Both the position numbers and the translations under genes were made by a program. Below the pieces are notes generated by a model. It did no database searches, was not told the origin of the DNA, and was given only the letters and a program-made list of their open reading frames with translations. From the NCBI GenBank assembly GCA_947652115.1, contig OX393563.1, positions 13,197,112-13,261,111 on the forward strand: DNA of 64,000 nucleotides. The letters are read 5' to 3'. Below are positions 11,834 through 24,900 of the stretch, one piece after another; positions within the stretch are counted from its first letter, which is position 1; the number at the start of each line of letters is the position of its first letter. Origin of the DNA: Blastomussa wellsi (lineage: Eukaryota > Cnidaria > Anthozoa > Scleractinia > Plerogyridae).

Positions 11834-12090
11834 CAATAGACCACACTATCTATGGGTTTATAGGGGTAATAACCCACGCGGATGTTTGTGCTCGTGATTT
11901 ACAAACTTTTCGCGTGTTCTCCCAAACATCCCAAGTGGGTTATTACCCCTATAAACCCATAGAAAGTGTGGTCTATTGCTTTTATATAATAATTCAGAAG
12001 ACGGGCGATTTTTCCATGGGTTTACCGGCACTATTGTGCCGGCCAATCAGAGCGCGCGCATTGATTTTGTTATTATATAAAAACGTATAA
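11834..12090. mobile_element. Hairpin MITE, family A, copy 2
   Basis: The hairpin at 11834-11978 starts CAATAGACCACAC and ends GTGTGGTCTATTG, with arms TATGGGTTTATAGGGGTAAT. It is followed by the same tail as the 3028 copy: AATTCAGAAG, TTTTTCCATG, and CCAATCAGAGCGCGCGCATT. It sits 190 bp past the ATAT1 stop codon, so it may lie in the 3' UTR or close to the polyadenylation site. Confidence 0.75.
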
Positions 12091-12544
12091 ATTCTATCAT
12101 CGACGAATGTCGAAAGCAGCAAAAAATGAAGGATACCCACGTGAAGACATGTACAAAGGAGGCTTGGCCGATTGCATTTGACAGAGGTTTACTTGTCAAC
12201 AACTCATGACAGTTTTAGCTCTTCGTATTCTAAGTAGTCTTTAACTGAGTAGTATAGCGTACGACCATACGAATAAGAGTCGTACGCCTTCGACCTTCGA
12301 TGTTAACTCCGTACTTTTTCCCTTGTGGAAGTCAGTTGATTTAACTACAAGCAGATGACATTTAACTCAAAAATAGCTGCTGCCAAAGTTAACGGCGTAT
12401 GGAAGACATGACTGGAAAATGGTTTGACTTGCAAAGAGCGGTTTTTAATTGAATGTCATAAGAAATTAAGAAGTGCTATGGTTTTTCTAAACTAAGGCAT
12501 GCGATTAGTTTAAAATAAACGTGCGGCGTTTGCACGTGGGTTTG

Positions 12545-12640
12545 TCCTGTGTTCTGTTAAGTTTATCGTTTTGTGATTGGCCACTGTCATTGCTTTGGTT
12601 TTGGTTTTATGACACTCAATGGAACACTTTTCTTATGAAG
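12545..12640 (+). repeat. Dispersed repeat, family B fragment
   Basis: Contains GATTGGCC, then TTGCTTTGGTTTTGGTTTTATGACACTCAATGG. The same ordered words occur at about 44020-44080 and, more diverged, at 41800-41880. It is a short fragment of a dispersed repeat with no coding content. Confidence 0.45.
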
Positions 12641-12869
12641 AACAACATATAAGGTACAACACATGGACTAAAAATATTATTTTTTGCAAAACAGGTGTGC
12701 TTCTAAAATTCAATTTCTATATTGTGATAGAAACCCGTTTTAAGTTCTGTCTCGTGCTTCATCAATTCAGTCGTAATCGTTATCGATCAGTAGCAGTATT
12801 TATTAATTGTAAAGAAGTAGTTTTAACGTGCTATTATTTTAAAGTGTCCCAATGGATCATTTCCGAGTT

Positions 12870-12980
12870 CCCTTTTACCTCTGTTTCAAAACGAGTTTAA
12901 GTTCGTAACCATTGATATGAAAAAGAGTTTGATTTGCATGAAAATGAACGTGCAGGTTTTAAGGAAACTCGGAATTGGCC
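12870..12980 (+). repeat. Repeat related to 13785-13890
   Basis: Shares CCTCTGTTTCAAAACGAGTTT with 13787 onward, then similar words (AACCATTGATATGAAAAAGAG versus AACCTTTCATATGGAAATGAG). Only half of the hairpin seen at 13785 is recognisable here. Confidence 0.45.
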
Positions 12981-13784
12981 TATTAGTTGTTAAAGCGAAA
13001 CACCTTGACACTTCAATACAGTTTTAATTCATTGAATGTGTGTGGTTTTATGCTTCTTTTGTGATGCATTGGTTGCTTTTCTACGTGCACACAGCATGCA
13101 TTTCAGCATCGTTACGTCACATTTTGTTTAAACTAAGCCTCGTCTTTTGTCTACTTTTTACATTTTGCAGATTTGCGGAATACCACTGTTACGCTAAATA
13201 TTTAGAAAAATGATAAGCTGCATGTTTGGAATATTTTCGCGCTTAAACATGGTTTGACATTGAACTTAAGCAGGAAATGCAAGTATTTCAAACTGGATAT
13301 TTGGGGGAGTCCCACTTGCCCGTTCGAAATTTGTGGAATAAGGAAATTGCATATTTGGATTAATCTGAAATCTGCTGATGCTGCTTGAACACTTTAAAAC
13401 TGAAACAACCAAAACGTTTTGCAGTGAACGCTTCAAACCATATTGATTGGACTAAAGTAAAAATAGGATACAGTCAAGTTGGTTTCCATGGCAACCATCG
13501 CGGAGGTTTACCGAACAAAGCCAGTTGCTATAATTTTCAATTGGTTTCGCGTTGGTGTTTCGTTCAAGGAGCTTAATGAGTTCGACAATCACGTTAAGTA
13601 TAATTTGCGGATTACTCCCAGAAGTATCTTAAAATTTAAGGAAACGTGAAAATGATAGTTTGACAATTAAGAAAGATGGAAGAAGGAACATGATTATAAG
13701 ATTGGAGAAAATTGAGACTAATTTGAATAAAAGACGAAGTTGCAAAATTAAGGCGGCATTTTCAAGATGCACCATCCATAACCT

Positions 13785-13890
13785 CTGTTTCAAAACGAGT
13801 TTTGGTGCACAACCTTTCATATGGAAATGAGTTTGATTTTCAAGACAAAAGACTTGCGAGTTAAACTCGTTTCCATATGAAAGGTTGTGC
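13785..13890. repeat. Short hairpin repeat
   Basis: GCACAACCTTTCATATGGAA at 13807 pairs with TTCCATATGAAAGGTTGTGC ending at 13890. The left flank carries the word shared with 12870-12980. It is a small foldback repeat 0.4 kb upstream of the dead LINE. Confidence 0.6.
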
Positions 13891-13974
13891 GCGGATACTC
13901 GGAAAAGGCGTGAGCGTTCGTTGCAGCCACTGTTCGGACTTTTATTAAATCCGAAGAAATTCATGATTGCCACT

Positions 13975-14265
13975 GGTCAGGAAATGGTCAGGGGAAAAAA
14001 TTCTTCAAGGTCAGGGAAAAGTCAGCGGGGAATTTCATTTCGAGTCAGGGAGAGTTTAAGTCTTTGAGAAAAGTCATGGAAAAGTGAAATTTTAAGAGTA
14101 CTAATTTATTTCTTGCCAATTCAGCGATAAATAAATGGGTGGAGAGGTTGGCTGTGAGGAAAGGTTGGGGGCCATTACCAGGACTTGTCTGTGATTTCAT
14201 TAATTTAGTTGGTCAGGGAAATTTTACATTTGTTGGGGAAAACGGTCAGGGAATTTACAATACAA
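13975..14265 (+). repeat. GTCAGGGAA-word repeat stretch
   Basis: The word GGTCAGGGAA or close variants recurs irregularly (near 13976, 13987, 14011, 14022, 14045, 14213 and 14246). It looks like a degenerate interspersed or minisatellite-like repeat. Its right edge abuts the LINE 3' tail at 14266, suggesting the LINE inserted into it. Confidence 0.5.
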
Positions 14266-15700
14266 TACAAACTTTATTGACACTCCCTAAGAGGGCTTTT
14301 CAGTGACAATTAATAATTACAATAATAAAAATGTTTAATATATAAAGCTAAAAATAATTACGAAAGTTACAACTAAGAAACTTTAAGAAAGTACGATAAA
14401 AGGGATGAGATAAAGAGAGATTAAAAACTAGGACCGAGGAGAAAAAAAAGCAGAAAATAATTTGGCCCTAAGTTTACGCTTAAAATTAGAAGAGGAATTA
14501 CAAAGTTTAAGATCATTGTCTAAACTGTTCCACAGGCTGACAGTACGATAATAAAAAGTTCTTTGTCCAGATTTAGTTTTGTATAATGGTATGTGCAACA
14601 GTTGGGAGCTTCTGGTCGTGCGACCACTAACATTACCGCGCGTTAGAAACTTCAAAGAAAGGTAAGTAGGAGCGGATCCAGTCATACATTTAAAAGCAAG
14701 CACGGCGTCACGGAAGTATAACTGAGATTTAATAGGTAGCCAATGCAGTTCTTTCTGAAGCGGAGTAACGTGGTCAAATTTTCTGGATCCACAAATAATC
14801 CGGGCTGCAAAGTTCTGGATCGCTTGGAGCTTGAGGAGGCTAGTGTCAGCAGCATTGGACCAGACGGAGGAGCAATAAAACAACTTACTAAATACTAAAG
14901 TGTTAATTATAGTAATTAAAGACGATCTGTCAAATACGTGCTTAACACGATTTATCTGGGCCAAACTTGAGAAACAGGTGGAAACAGTTTTAACAATGTG
15001 CTCGTGGAAAGTTAGGTTCGAATCAAAGATCCGGTGTCAGCTCTTTTCCTAAGAGGGAGAGACGGATATCGGGGAGGTTTAGTAGCCTTTGTCGACTTCC
15101 GTAAACAATGAGTTTGGTTTTATCAGGATTCAAAAGAAGACGATTATTGAAGCACCAGTTTCGAATATGTAAAAGATCAGCGTTTAAATCGGTGACAGAT
15201 TTAGCCCAGTCTTGAACTGGGAAAGAAATGTAAAGTTTTGTGTCGTCAACGTAACTTTCAGTAAAACAGGAAAGGGGGGCGAGTGGTAAGTCGTTTACAT
15301 AAATACTGAACAACATGGGTCCAAGAATGCTTCCTTGAGGCACGCCTGATACAACAGGTAGAGGATCAGACAACTCAGAATTTATGCGCACAACTTGTCG
15401 GCGGTCGGAGAGGTAGCTGGTAAACCAAGCAATGCTAGATGGTGAGATTCCAACGTTCAACAGTTTATTGAGCAATATTCCATGGCTTATAGTATCGAAG
15501 GCTTTGCTCATATCAAGTAAAACAACAGCGGTAACTTTCTTCTCATCGATCGCACTTAAAAGAGTATCAGTAGTTCGTATTAAAGAGGTTTCCGTAGAGT
15601 GCAATTTCTTATTGCCACTTTGCCGGGTAGATAACCTTTCATTTGACACTAAATAAGGCATAATTTGATTAAGCGCCACCCTTGCGCCAACCATCCTCTG
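14266..15700 (-). pseudogene. Non-LTR retrotransposon (CR1/L2-like), 5'-truncated reverse transcriptase
   Basis: The minus-strand frame 15694-15023 encodes the middle of a LINE reverse transcriptase: LLDMSKAFDTISH (fingers/palm), VPQGSILGPMLFSIYVNDLP, and the active-site block SYVDDTKLY with the YVDD box. A second frame, 14964-14428, encodes the C-terminal part, ending TFYYRTVSLWNSLDNDLK. A small deletion/frameshift near 15020 separates them, and the endonuclease and early RT are missing. The 3' UTR contains AATAAAG on the minus strand and ends in a (TATTG)-type tail near 14266-14275. It is dead. Confidence 0.9.
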
Positions 15701-18700
15701 GCTGTGGCAACCATGCTATTGGATAGAGCATCCCGAGACATCTTTATCAAACTCTAGGCGCTGGTACGGTAGTAGCTGTAAGTTTTTCTAATATATCCCA
15801 AAAAAATGGTCAAATCAAAATTTATTGATCACCGGAAATAAATTTCAGTGCAACAACTCTTGATTGAGCTTTGAACTTTGCCCAGTGATCTACCTTGCAT
15901 GATCTACCTCATGTGAGAACCCCGGAAGCCCCAGCCATCTCGCCTTTTGAAAAGAATGTGCTCGGTGTTCTTGTTGTCTTGTTTTTTTTTTTCAACACGA
16001 GTATCAAGGCAGAACTGTTTTTGAAGCATTTAGTTTTGGAGAATTTTCCTGTTAAAGGAGCTACGTCACGATATAAAAAAATTATAGTTTGCGATATAAA
16101 AAAAATAATAGTTTTCTAAAAAAAAATAGTTTGCTAAGGAAGAAAAACACCAAAGGAGTGACACAGAACCAAAAAGGAGCAAGGATGGAGAAGATTGAAA
16201 CGGATTGGAAATGACGATTTTGAAAAAATTAGGCTAAATTTTTTAAAGTGCATGAACGATGACGAAGCTCCTTTAATCTCTGGGGTTGATTTTCTTGTTG
16301 ATCCCAAACATGGGGAAATTCATGAAATCACAATTTATTGTATGGTGACCAGCTAGGAGAATTTACTGCTTGATGCTTGGGCTAAAAGGGTTAATTTCCT
16401 ATTGATTCCAAACATGGGGAAGTTGATTTAATGAGTAATGAGGACTCTCGACCAATCAATGGGCGTCATACTTAAGTTATCATTACTGGCGTGGTGTGGC
16501 TCACGTCGATACCGAGTTAAATGTTTCCTTTTAATGTACGACTGTTTTCACGCTGCTTTAGTATACATTAGCTTTCCCGCTTACAACCATTAAACGTGCC
16601 GTTACAAATAGAGTCCCATGCGTATCTACGGTTAAATCGGTAGCGGATGTCGTCGGAGAAAACAGCCAGGCGACCGTCGTGACCGTGACCTAACGACTGA
16701 AAACAAAACACGATAACGGACAGCAGGCAAGAAAGTAGCCCCGAACACGGCTATCCTCGTAAAGGTTATTACCCTTTCTACTGTGGCTAATTATAAGTCG
16801 CATCCATAACTCCGTTATTACCGCATCGCATTAATTTGATTTGATTTATTAACTAATTTATTATAAGCTTTCTGTGTCAACCATTATTTATTCAGCCTTC
16901 AGTTAGCGTTCACCTTTTGACTTGTCATCCAAAAGAAACACAAAGGTTTGGACTTGGTATGCTGTAGGAGATCTAGTTCATCTTATTGTAGGAGATCTAG
17001 GTTTTTCTCTGTGTCCATTTCTTTTGCTTAGTTAATAAGTCATAGATTGAACTAAGTGATCATTCTTCTAGAGTTTTCTAGACAGGTCTTCAATATTAAT
17101 ATATTTTGTCGAATCCCAAGTTTTATGTCATCTCCTTCAAATGTGCTTCGTCGACATTTGCAAGACGGATGTTTTGATGTGGAATGACGAGGCGTTTTTT
17201 TTTTTATTCCGAGCTGCAGCAATACCATACAGTGCCTGTAACTGTGAATGGCGAAGATTAAGATTAATTCTAGGCGCCAAGAATGGTGCCTCTGATAAGA
17301 GGTATATTTTTCTACGTAAAAATTTCTAAGGAGCACTGGTTTGATAAGAACGTAAAAAATCATATGCTCAAGTCTTACGCATAGAGGAGGATGTTGCCAT
17401 GTAGGTCAGTTTTTTTTAAATGCGGCGAATAGACACCATGTATGCAGATTGTAACATCAAGTTCAAAGTCGTCCTGGACAAGAACGCGCATTTATTCCAG
17501 TTTAAAAATAGCCTTGTAATATTGAACGATATGGCTTTATTGTTTAGCTAATGAAATATCGAAAGCCACTTAAGGGGTTAGAGAGGTTTTTGACGTTATA
17601 GAATCTAGCGATGAGGTAAACAAGTGTAATATTTTGAAAGGCTTTTGACCGATGTTTGCATAAATCTGTGCCAAGGTTTAAGATTACCGCTTATCTAAAT
17701 AACAAAATTCAGTGATCTTTTCCAAAACTAAACGCCTACGATAGAAAAATCCAGCAAAATCCATTCATCCATGTCTGTGTTAAAGTTTAGATTACATGTC
17801 ATAGGTAAAAGGTTATCTAATTGCACAAGGTTGAAATTAGGTTGTGTTAAACTACTGAAAGGCTTACAAAGCTGGCCGTTGAACCAGTGAAGCTGGATGC
17901 GTGCAGTCTAATAAAAAGAGAACTTTATCGTTTTCGTGTGAAACAATACAAGCGTGCCCACCTTGTTTGCGTAGTCGGCACTTCCAAGAGAGATAAGGCA
18001 GAGGACAAGAGATCAAGTGAAGGAAGGGCTTGGTCTCTTTCTTTTCTCATTTTTGCGCTCACGAAACCTTTCAAGGTGCCATCGATATTTCCAGTAGTGT
18101 CGAGAGATTTTAACTCTTGCACGTTCGCCTGATGTTACTATTCTACAGCTATTCCGATTCAGCAAGATTCTTTAGTTTATTAATGAAGAGCAACGTAGCA
18201 CTAATTGCTTTGCGGCGCGGTTACATTAATAATCTTTTGCAATTTTCTTTTTGGTTTGTCAATCCAATATCCTATTTTGGACCAAAACCCAAGGCCTAAT
18301 CCCATGTACTCGATTTAAGCAATTTTTGGAGCACAGCCGTGGGATAAATAAGATGCCAACCTTTTAATTTCAATATCAATAATGTTTCAGCGATGGTTTC
18401 AGTTCTGTTCCACTTCTTACCCTGCATAACACTGAAATCATTATAAGATTTTGCCAATTGGCATACATGTACATAGCGTAAACAGGTTTATGGAGAAAGT
18501 GTATAAAACCTCTAGTTTAAAGTAGATAAGTATGTTGCGTGCAGATCAGGTTGGTTGTTTTTCCCGTGCAGGAAAAAACCCAGGAAGGAACTGAGTATAA
18601 AGAGCTCGATATTTTATGAATCATGTTTTATTTGACCTTCCGTTTCGTCTTCAGGCAAAAGTGATGAATATTTTTGCCCATAGTAAATAACAAGTCCTCT

Positions 18701-19014
18701 TTGAACCCCTGTCACTGAAGTCATGTAAACCCTAAACTAATATGTCTTTGTAGACAAAATGGTTCAAATTGCCAATATAAATAATATAAATAAATTAATT
18801 GAAAAATAAAACATATAAATTTAAAATTGTCGCCCTGCTTGGTGAATGGTTTTCCAAGGAATTAATAATATCATGAGAAAAGGTGCTGCAAGGTATATGC
18901 TTCAATGTTTTGTCGTTTAAAAGCTGCAAAGTTCAAATTGGATGGGCCAGTCAAATCTAAGGCGGGATTTCAGTTTAGAAACTATTTTAACTAGTTTGGC
19001 TCGTTTTTATACGT

Positions 19015-19335
19015 TTTATTTTTATAGTTTATTGAATTCAATGTGTAGAATTACAAGTGCTAGATAGTCAACAGACAGAACTTCGTTCGCTCGTTGTAAA
19101 GGTCAATCACTCTTTCGAGTTCGTCCGTCAAATTAAAACTGCAAATTAAAACTAAGGCAACTATAAAGTGTGCTATTCTTTTCTTTTATTTTTTTAGTGA
19201 GTGTTTTTTTTAGCATTTTATGAAGTTTGGGTAGCGGTTGTAGTGTAAGTAGTTCGTATTAGTATTGTAGGAGTGTACGTAAACGTATTGTAGGTATTTT
19301 AAGTGTGTGGCAATAAAAATAAAATAAAAACTATA
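19015..19335 (+). repeat. Possible retroelement 3' end
   Basis: An AT-rich segment ends in GTAGGTATTTTAAGTGTGTGG followed by two AATAAAA words, resembling a LINE or RTE 3' tail. No reverse transcriptase residues could be read upstream, so this is a weak call based on tail shape only. Confidence 0.25.
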
Positions 19336-21896
19336 AAATGTGCTCACACAGGAAAAAAACTTTAATTATAAAACCCCGGGACTAAGAATATCAGAAAGAA
19401 CTACACTATTATTGTCGATTTCAGCTATTATTGTGGAAAGAAGGAATTCTGCAAGGATAACTTAACTCGAAACACTCAAAACTTAACGCTCACTCAACAC
19501 TCATGCAATCCACCGCCGGCACGGATAAAATGGGTGGCTGTAAATTTACTACAATGCCGTGCAAGCCTAGCACAGTCCACAGGGCTAATAGAAAGCTATG
19601 ATTTAGCTAAATTCGTTCCTTTTCTAGTAACATTGCTCTTGCCGAGTTTCAAGGTTAAAGAATTTTTCTTTGCTTCTATATAAGTGTCTTCAGCGTTTTT
19701 GCGCGCAAAGAAATATACTGAAGTAAATGTACCAGTCGCCATCTTTTTTTCCGTTTGGTGGATTCAAATTTGACATAGTTTTATAATGCCGGTACCACAC
19801 AATTCAGGCTGTGCTTTAGTCGTAATTTCCAGTTTTTCTTTGCTGGCTCTTACTGGGTGCTACTTGTAATCATACAACCCATCTGCTTCATTTAAGCGAT
19901 TGTTTAACAATCTAATGATATCTTACTCTTTTTTATCACCCCAACTTAACATATTTTTCACATTTTGGTTGGGGCTGGATATCAATTTGGTCATTGTTCT
20001 GTTTCCTGCTCCAGTTGCTGCATGATATTTATGATGTATTTTCTTATTCTTTTTCTTTATTTATTAACGTATGTTTTTAATGTATGCAATGAGTGCACAG
20101 CCATTGACAAAACACGTGAAGTTATTAGGTCTTTAATTTTATTGGCTGCGGCCTTGAAAAAATCCAACAGAAAGATGTCTTAGGTTGAACCACAAAATTA
20201 AGCAAGTGTTTTGCTATAGGTGGTATGACTACCACCAGGTACTGTAACTTTGTACAAACAAGCAGCTTACATTTGTTCCTTGTGCTTCGACCTGCGATTC
20301 TTCTGCCAGCTAGTAAAATTAAAAGTTGTGTTCGGTGTTTAATGATCCTGCCAAAACAGTAATCAAGCCATTTTGTGCAGTTAAACACGCTGCGGTCGAT
20401 ATCAGTCTTCGTTTTGAAGTATGGTTTAAGTTAAGACTCGTGAGTCGTTAACGGAAAGTAATTTGACTCAGTTAATTTTTGAATAAGCGCACGCCGAGCG
20501 CGAAATTCTTTCGTTTTCCCTTTCCCAATAACAAACAAATCCGCTTAGAAAGTGGCTTAAAATTTAATTTTCATGTCTTTACAATAAACGATTCTTTGCC
20601 GATAATTACCTAACAAAAGAAACAAAAGATATCCACAAAAAATGAAAAACATGTTCAATCTTGTAACATCACTGCATGAGTGACCATCTTTGCGGAAAAT
20701 GATAATATGCAAACAGTCTTGCTCTTGTCGTTGTTCAAGGTATTTTTATGCCCTTAACTTCAGAGATTATCCTGTGAGCGGAAATGTTCGAGAAGTTTGC
20801 AGTGTCTGATCAATTCGTAGAATGACATCTTGGCATAATGGGCATTGTAAATGTCGTATACTCATTCCGCGATTTTTGGTCAACCTATTCGTAAAGTTAC
20901 AAACTCAATATTTGATTTAGCACAAACTGAAAACATTTCTTTCTCATTAAGTAAGGTTGTCGTTTGATTATTAACGAAGTTACGCATGAATTGAATCATA
21001 TTCTCTGCTGCAGAACTAAAACAAAACTCAGCGTACAATTATCTCGATTTGCCAAAAATACTCCTTACGTAACAACTCAGCACTTTGCACCTGAGTGTGT
21101 TCTTTGTGATTTGAGCGCTTTGTGTATGTCTTTGCCCTTAGCATCTCTCTCTATCACTTTTGCTTGTGACTTACAAATAAATTATATTATGAAGTGTTTT
21201 TTCCGAAGGCGAAATTGCTATTTATGACAATGCGTGAAGCTGGAATTTTGTCAGTTTTCATTAAAAGTGCATATTCCATCTTTCTAGCGTCTTTAATTAG
21301 CATTTAGTGGTCGGAGCATGTTGTATATAACCTTGACGTAAATCACAAACAAACTAGAGCTGATACCATATGAGAAAAACCAATATACATGCGCTCATAA
21401 AATACTGCAAGTTAATTGCCTCTCTATTTGCAAACCCTTGGAGCACAACAATACATTTCAAGATGGCTTGGCTTCATCGAATTTACTTCTGTAGGATCGT
21501 CCCCCATCAAAAGTTTCCGCTGTTTTGAAAAGTTAATTGAAAAGAATGAAAACCTGGCATTGGCAAATTATAACGCCCTCGTATATCCTTATTCCTGAGA
21601 AAGTTTTGTTATTATTCGATACGACAAATTAACCGTTTGAGTACTTGCTTCGTCATGCGGTGCAAAACGGTGATTAATAACCCCAGAAGGCCTCTCATTT
21701 GAGTATAGGGTCACGTCAAACCAGCTACTACGCAACCTTTAGAGACATCGCCAATTATCACCAAAACAAAAGGCCGCATTCCGATTGGCCGTTTTGCAAT
21801 AAACACTTTAGACCAGAAAGGGGTTCTCTCGCATAAGTAATGAACGCCGATATCGGACAGTGTACGAGATTGCTACTGAGAAAACCAAATAACTTC

Positions 21897-21947
21897 ATGG
21901 TTCGTCCGATGGAGGAAAAGGATTGTGGATGCTTCTTGTGCAAATAA
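21897..21947 (+). promoter_or_regulatory. Upstream ORF in the RasGAP leader
   Basis: A 16-codon frame begins at ATG 21897 and stops at TAA 21945-21947, in the same frame as the main start at 21978 and 30 nt before it. The TAA fixes 21978 as the first usable in-frame start. If the leader includes this ATG, it could reduce initiation at the main start; transcription of this segment is assumed. Confidence 0.35.
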
Positions 21948-21977
21948 GCGGGGTTTTACCATCGTGGATTTGCTACA

Positions 21978-24900
21978 ATGTTGTCCGAAAAGCTGGAAGG
22001 ATGGCTAACCATATTAAGTAAGTAACTGCACAGCTGAGTGTAAATAAAAAATCGGAAATCATTGAAGAATAGTTTACTAATTCGTGTTTGATTTTTTTCC
22101 TTTCACCTCGTCAGCCGAGGACGGAAGTGAGTGGCTAAACCGACTGTGTGTGTTGTTTTCTAACGAGAAGAAACTCAGAACGTTCATCGATGACATAGTA
22201 AGTAGTTGGCAATTCTCTCTTCTGAAGAGTTGAACGGCAGAGAGGTCACTGAGCCTTACTGACATAAGATTTTAAGTGACAAATGCTTGTTTTGTTATCT
22301 CTTCAAAGGAATATCTCGATTGCGTACGATTTCTAGCGGCAACAACTAAAATCAAGGCCAAACTCTGCGACTGTCCCGATCTGATCTCCAATCCGACACA
22401 TGAAGGTAATTTTATTTAATTTGCTTACTTTTTGAAATTCACTTTTGCTACCTCTTGTCATATGCCCCTAAAAGCAACGGAATATTGACTTATTCAAAGT
22501 ATGAACCCGGTATCACAATATTATAATGGCCCCTGAATTTGATTTCTCATGCCGACTTAAAGCGTGTTTTTGCGTCATGTATTACTTTTGGGAATTTATC
22601 TAAACAACATTGCCCCCGCAGTTTAATGATTGTCAATACTCCATCGCCCGCAACGTAAAATAACTGATGCAAGGATATCTTTCAATAAATAAACGTTCTT
22701 CTTATTCCATTGCACAATCAGTGACTAAACTGGCTGAAAGTTTGCTGACATCACTGTAACATTTAGTAGCGATTGTTTTATTCGTGGTAATGTCAAGGAG
22801 CAAATTTACGGAGAACATTCGACTTAACCATCTTAAAATGATTACCCACGTTAAGTTTTTTATGAGCTGTTTTATAGAGTTTTTTCCAATTCGGAGACAG
22901 CGGATGATTAAATATTACGTAGTTTGACTAAATAACCTTATATTATACACGACTTTCGTTTTGCTTTTTTATACAATTAGAGAGTAAACTCATTTGTTTG
23001 GAGTACTGATGACAAAAACAAACTTGAACCCGGAGCAAAACTTTCTCTGGTCCATTAATTTCTTTAGCAAGTCAAAGCAATCCAAGCTTTTGTTTACATT
23101 CACTGATCTTGTAAAGCATTACAGAGGTCTTTGTTTGTGATACTGTATTCTGTTGTGATGGTGGCAATTCACCGCGGTCTAGATTCGCCAAAACATCCCT
23201 CGCGAGTTGGTGCAGAGATCTAGCCAGAAGCAACTATGAATAATGGGTTCTCTTTTAGCACCAAATTAGCGAGGTATTTCTGCCGCCGGGATACAATGCT
23301 AAGTCACCCCTAAGCAATTAGCATTGTTTTGGCAAATTGTCGCACTTTTGTATTTCCTCTCGTAATTTATTTTTACCTAAAAGTTTTGTAGTGCATTTTT
23401 TGTGTCAAAGGCAACTGACAAGTTCCAAAGATATTTCTCGCAGATCGCGATAAAATGAAAAGTTCCTCTTCCAAATTTTCCTTCCCGAAAACAATACATT
23501 CCCGTGTCGCAAATTGCGAGGCCTATATTCACCTGTTGCAGCCTTATTATCCGTCCGCTTAACACTACACGTTGGTGGATTTTGTGCGTAACGTGTCAAT
23601 CAAAGACGCCGATGGAGCCAAACTTCTCTTTGATCTTGCCGCGGCGAGATCAATGGCTTACAAAAAAGGGGCCACAAACGCTCGTGCACTGATAATTTTT
23701 GTTGAAAAAGGTTTGCAGATTTTTTTATTATGGTGGATAACTATTTGCGTTTTATGCTATTAAATATTTGTCTATTTTCCACTGTAAATTGGTGATTAAT
23801 TTAGGTTTTCGGCGTTTCTTTTGAAATCGCAAATGATCCAGACCTTTTCCTCCTTTTTTGAGCTAATTGTTTTACGAAGTATTTAACATTTGTTAGTGTT
23901 CGGCAAATTTACTCACAAGGGCTTAATGCTCGATTTTATAACGTGGCTTTGCGGTTTTTCATTAGGCCATAAGGGGGATTACTTGAAACGATCATTTTTC
24001 TTTCAAATACAAATTATATACGATGTTGCCGATCATGGCGTGTCACGTCATAAACTATTTTTACACTGTCTACATTTAGTAGACAGTTAGCTTATGCAGG
24101 TCCACATCAGGACTTTTGTCTTGCCAATTTTGTAACCTGCCCAAATAAAGTATGATGATGATGATGATGAACCTCCTCCTGTGAGGAAAACCTTTTAGTT
24201 GTTCCAAATCAAAGTTATCTTATTGAGATGGCAACGCCGGCTTTCAGAATGTGCCCCGTTTTTCGTCGTTGTCTTATTAAATTATGTGAAGGTGTTTATT
24301 GAAGATGAAACTAGCCTTTTGCATCACAGAAGTAAAATTTCGGGTTAATTAGTGACTCTGTTTGGCGGTAAAATTACTTTCATATTTTTGCACGTGAAAA
24401 GATTCACGTAATCACTATTTGTTGTAAAATCAATACTGTATATACCATTTTTAAAATTAAAGTAGCATACATACTTCATACATGTTTTATTTACACTCGA
24501 GGACTGGAGCTTATTAGGCCCCTAGCTTAAATAACTAATGAGTCGAGTTAAAACAAAATATTAAAAAAAAACTATAAATTCGAAAACAAGGAAAATATAA
24601 ACAATAAATAAATAAATAAACTATTACATCTAAAAGAAAAAGCTATTTACATCGGGGAGAAAGATCGTGAAAACACATGGGAAAAAATGACGTCAGTGCA
24701 TCAAAATTGAAAGATCACGCATAGACTAAGAGCTGCATAGAAAGCAGTTACATGTGTCAAAAGTCATCTTTCTGGTGCGTGTTGCAAACTGTTTGAGGGT
24801 CAGAGAAGTTCTTAGATCGTCATTCAGAGAGTTCCAGATTTTTGGTCCATAGTACATAGTAGCGATTAAAGTAGGTGATATAGGCTTTATCAGGGATAAG

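Larger units (their letters stand above)
11642..21977. other. Intergenic region ATAT1 to RasGAP gene
   Basis: No exon I can support lies on either strand in these 10.3 kb. The left part is repeat-rich (entries at 11834, 12545, 12870, 13785, 13975, 14271). From about 15.7 to 21.6 kb I see only AT-rich sequence, with a possible retroelement tail near 19.0-19.3 kb (GTGTGGCAATAAAAATAAAA). The last few hundred bases should hold the RasGAP promoter. No clear AATAAA site for ATAT1 was seen in the first 190 bp after its stop. Confidence 0.5.

Noticed and set aside
23572..23710. Protein-like frame reading [20 protein letters not shown] in RasGAP intron 3
   Set aside because: It starts at TTG rather than ATG, has no acceptor in a compatible phase (in-frame stops follow the nearest AG), and ends at a poor donor (GTTTGC). 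It could be an old gene fragment, but nothing supports it as an exon.
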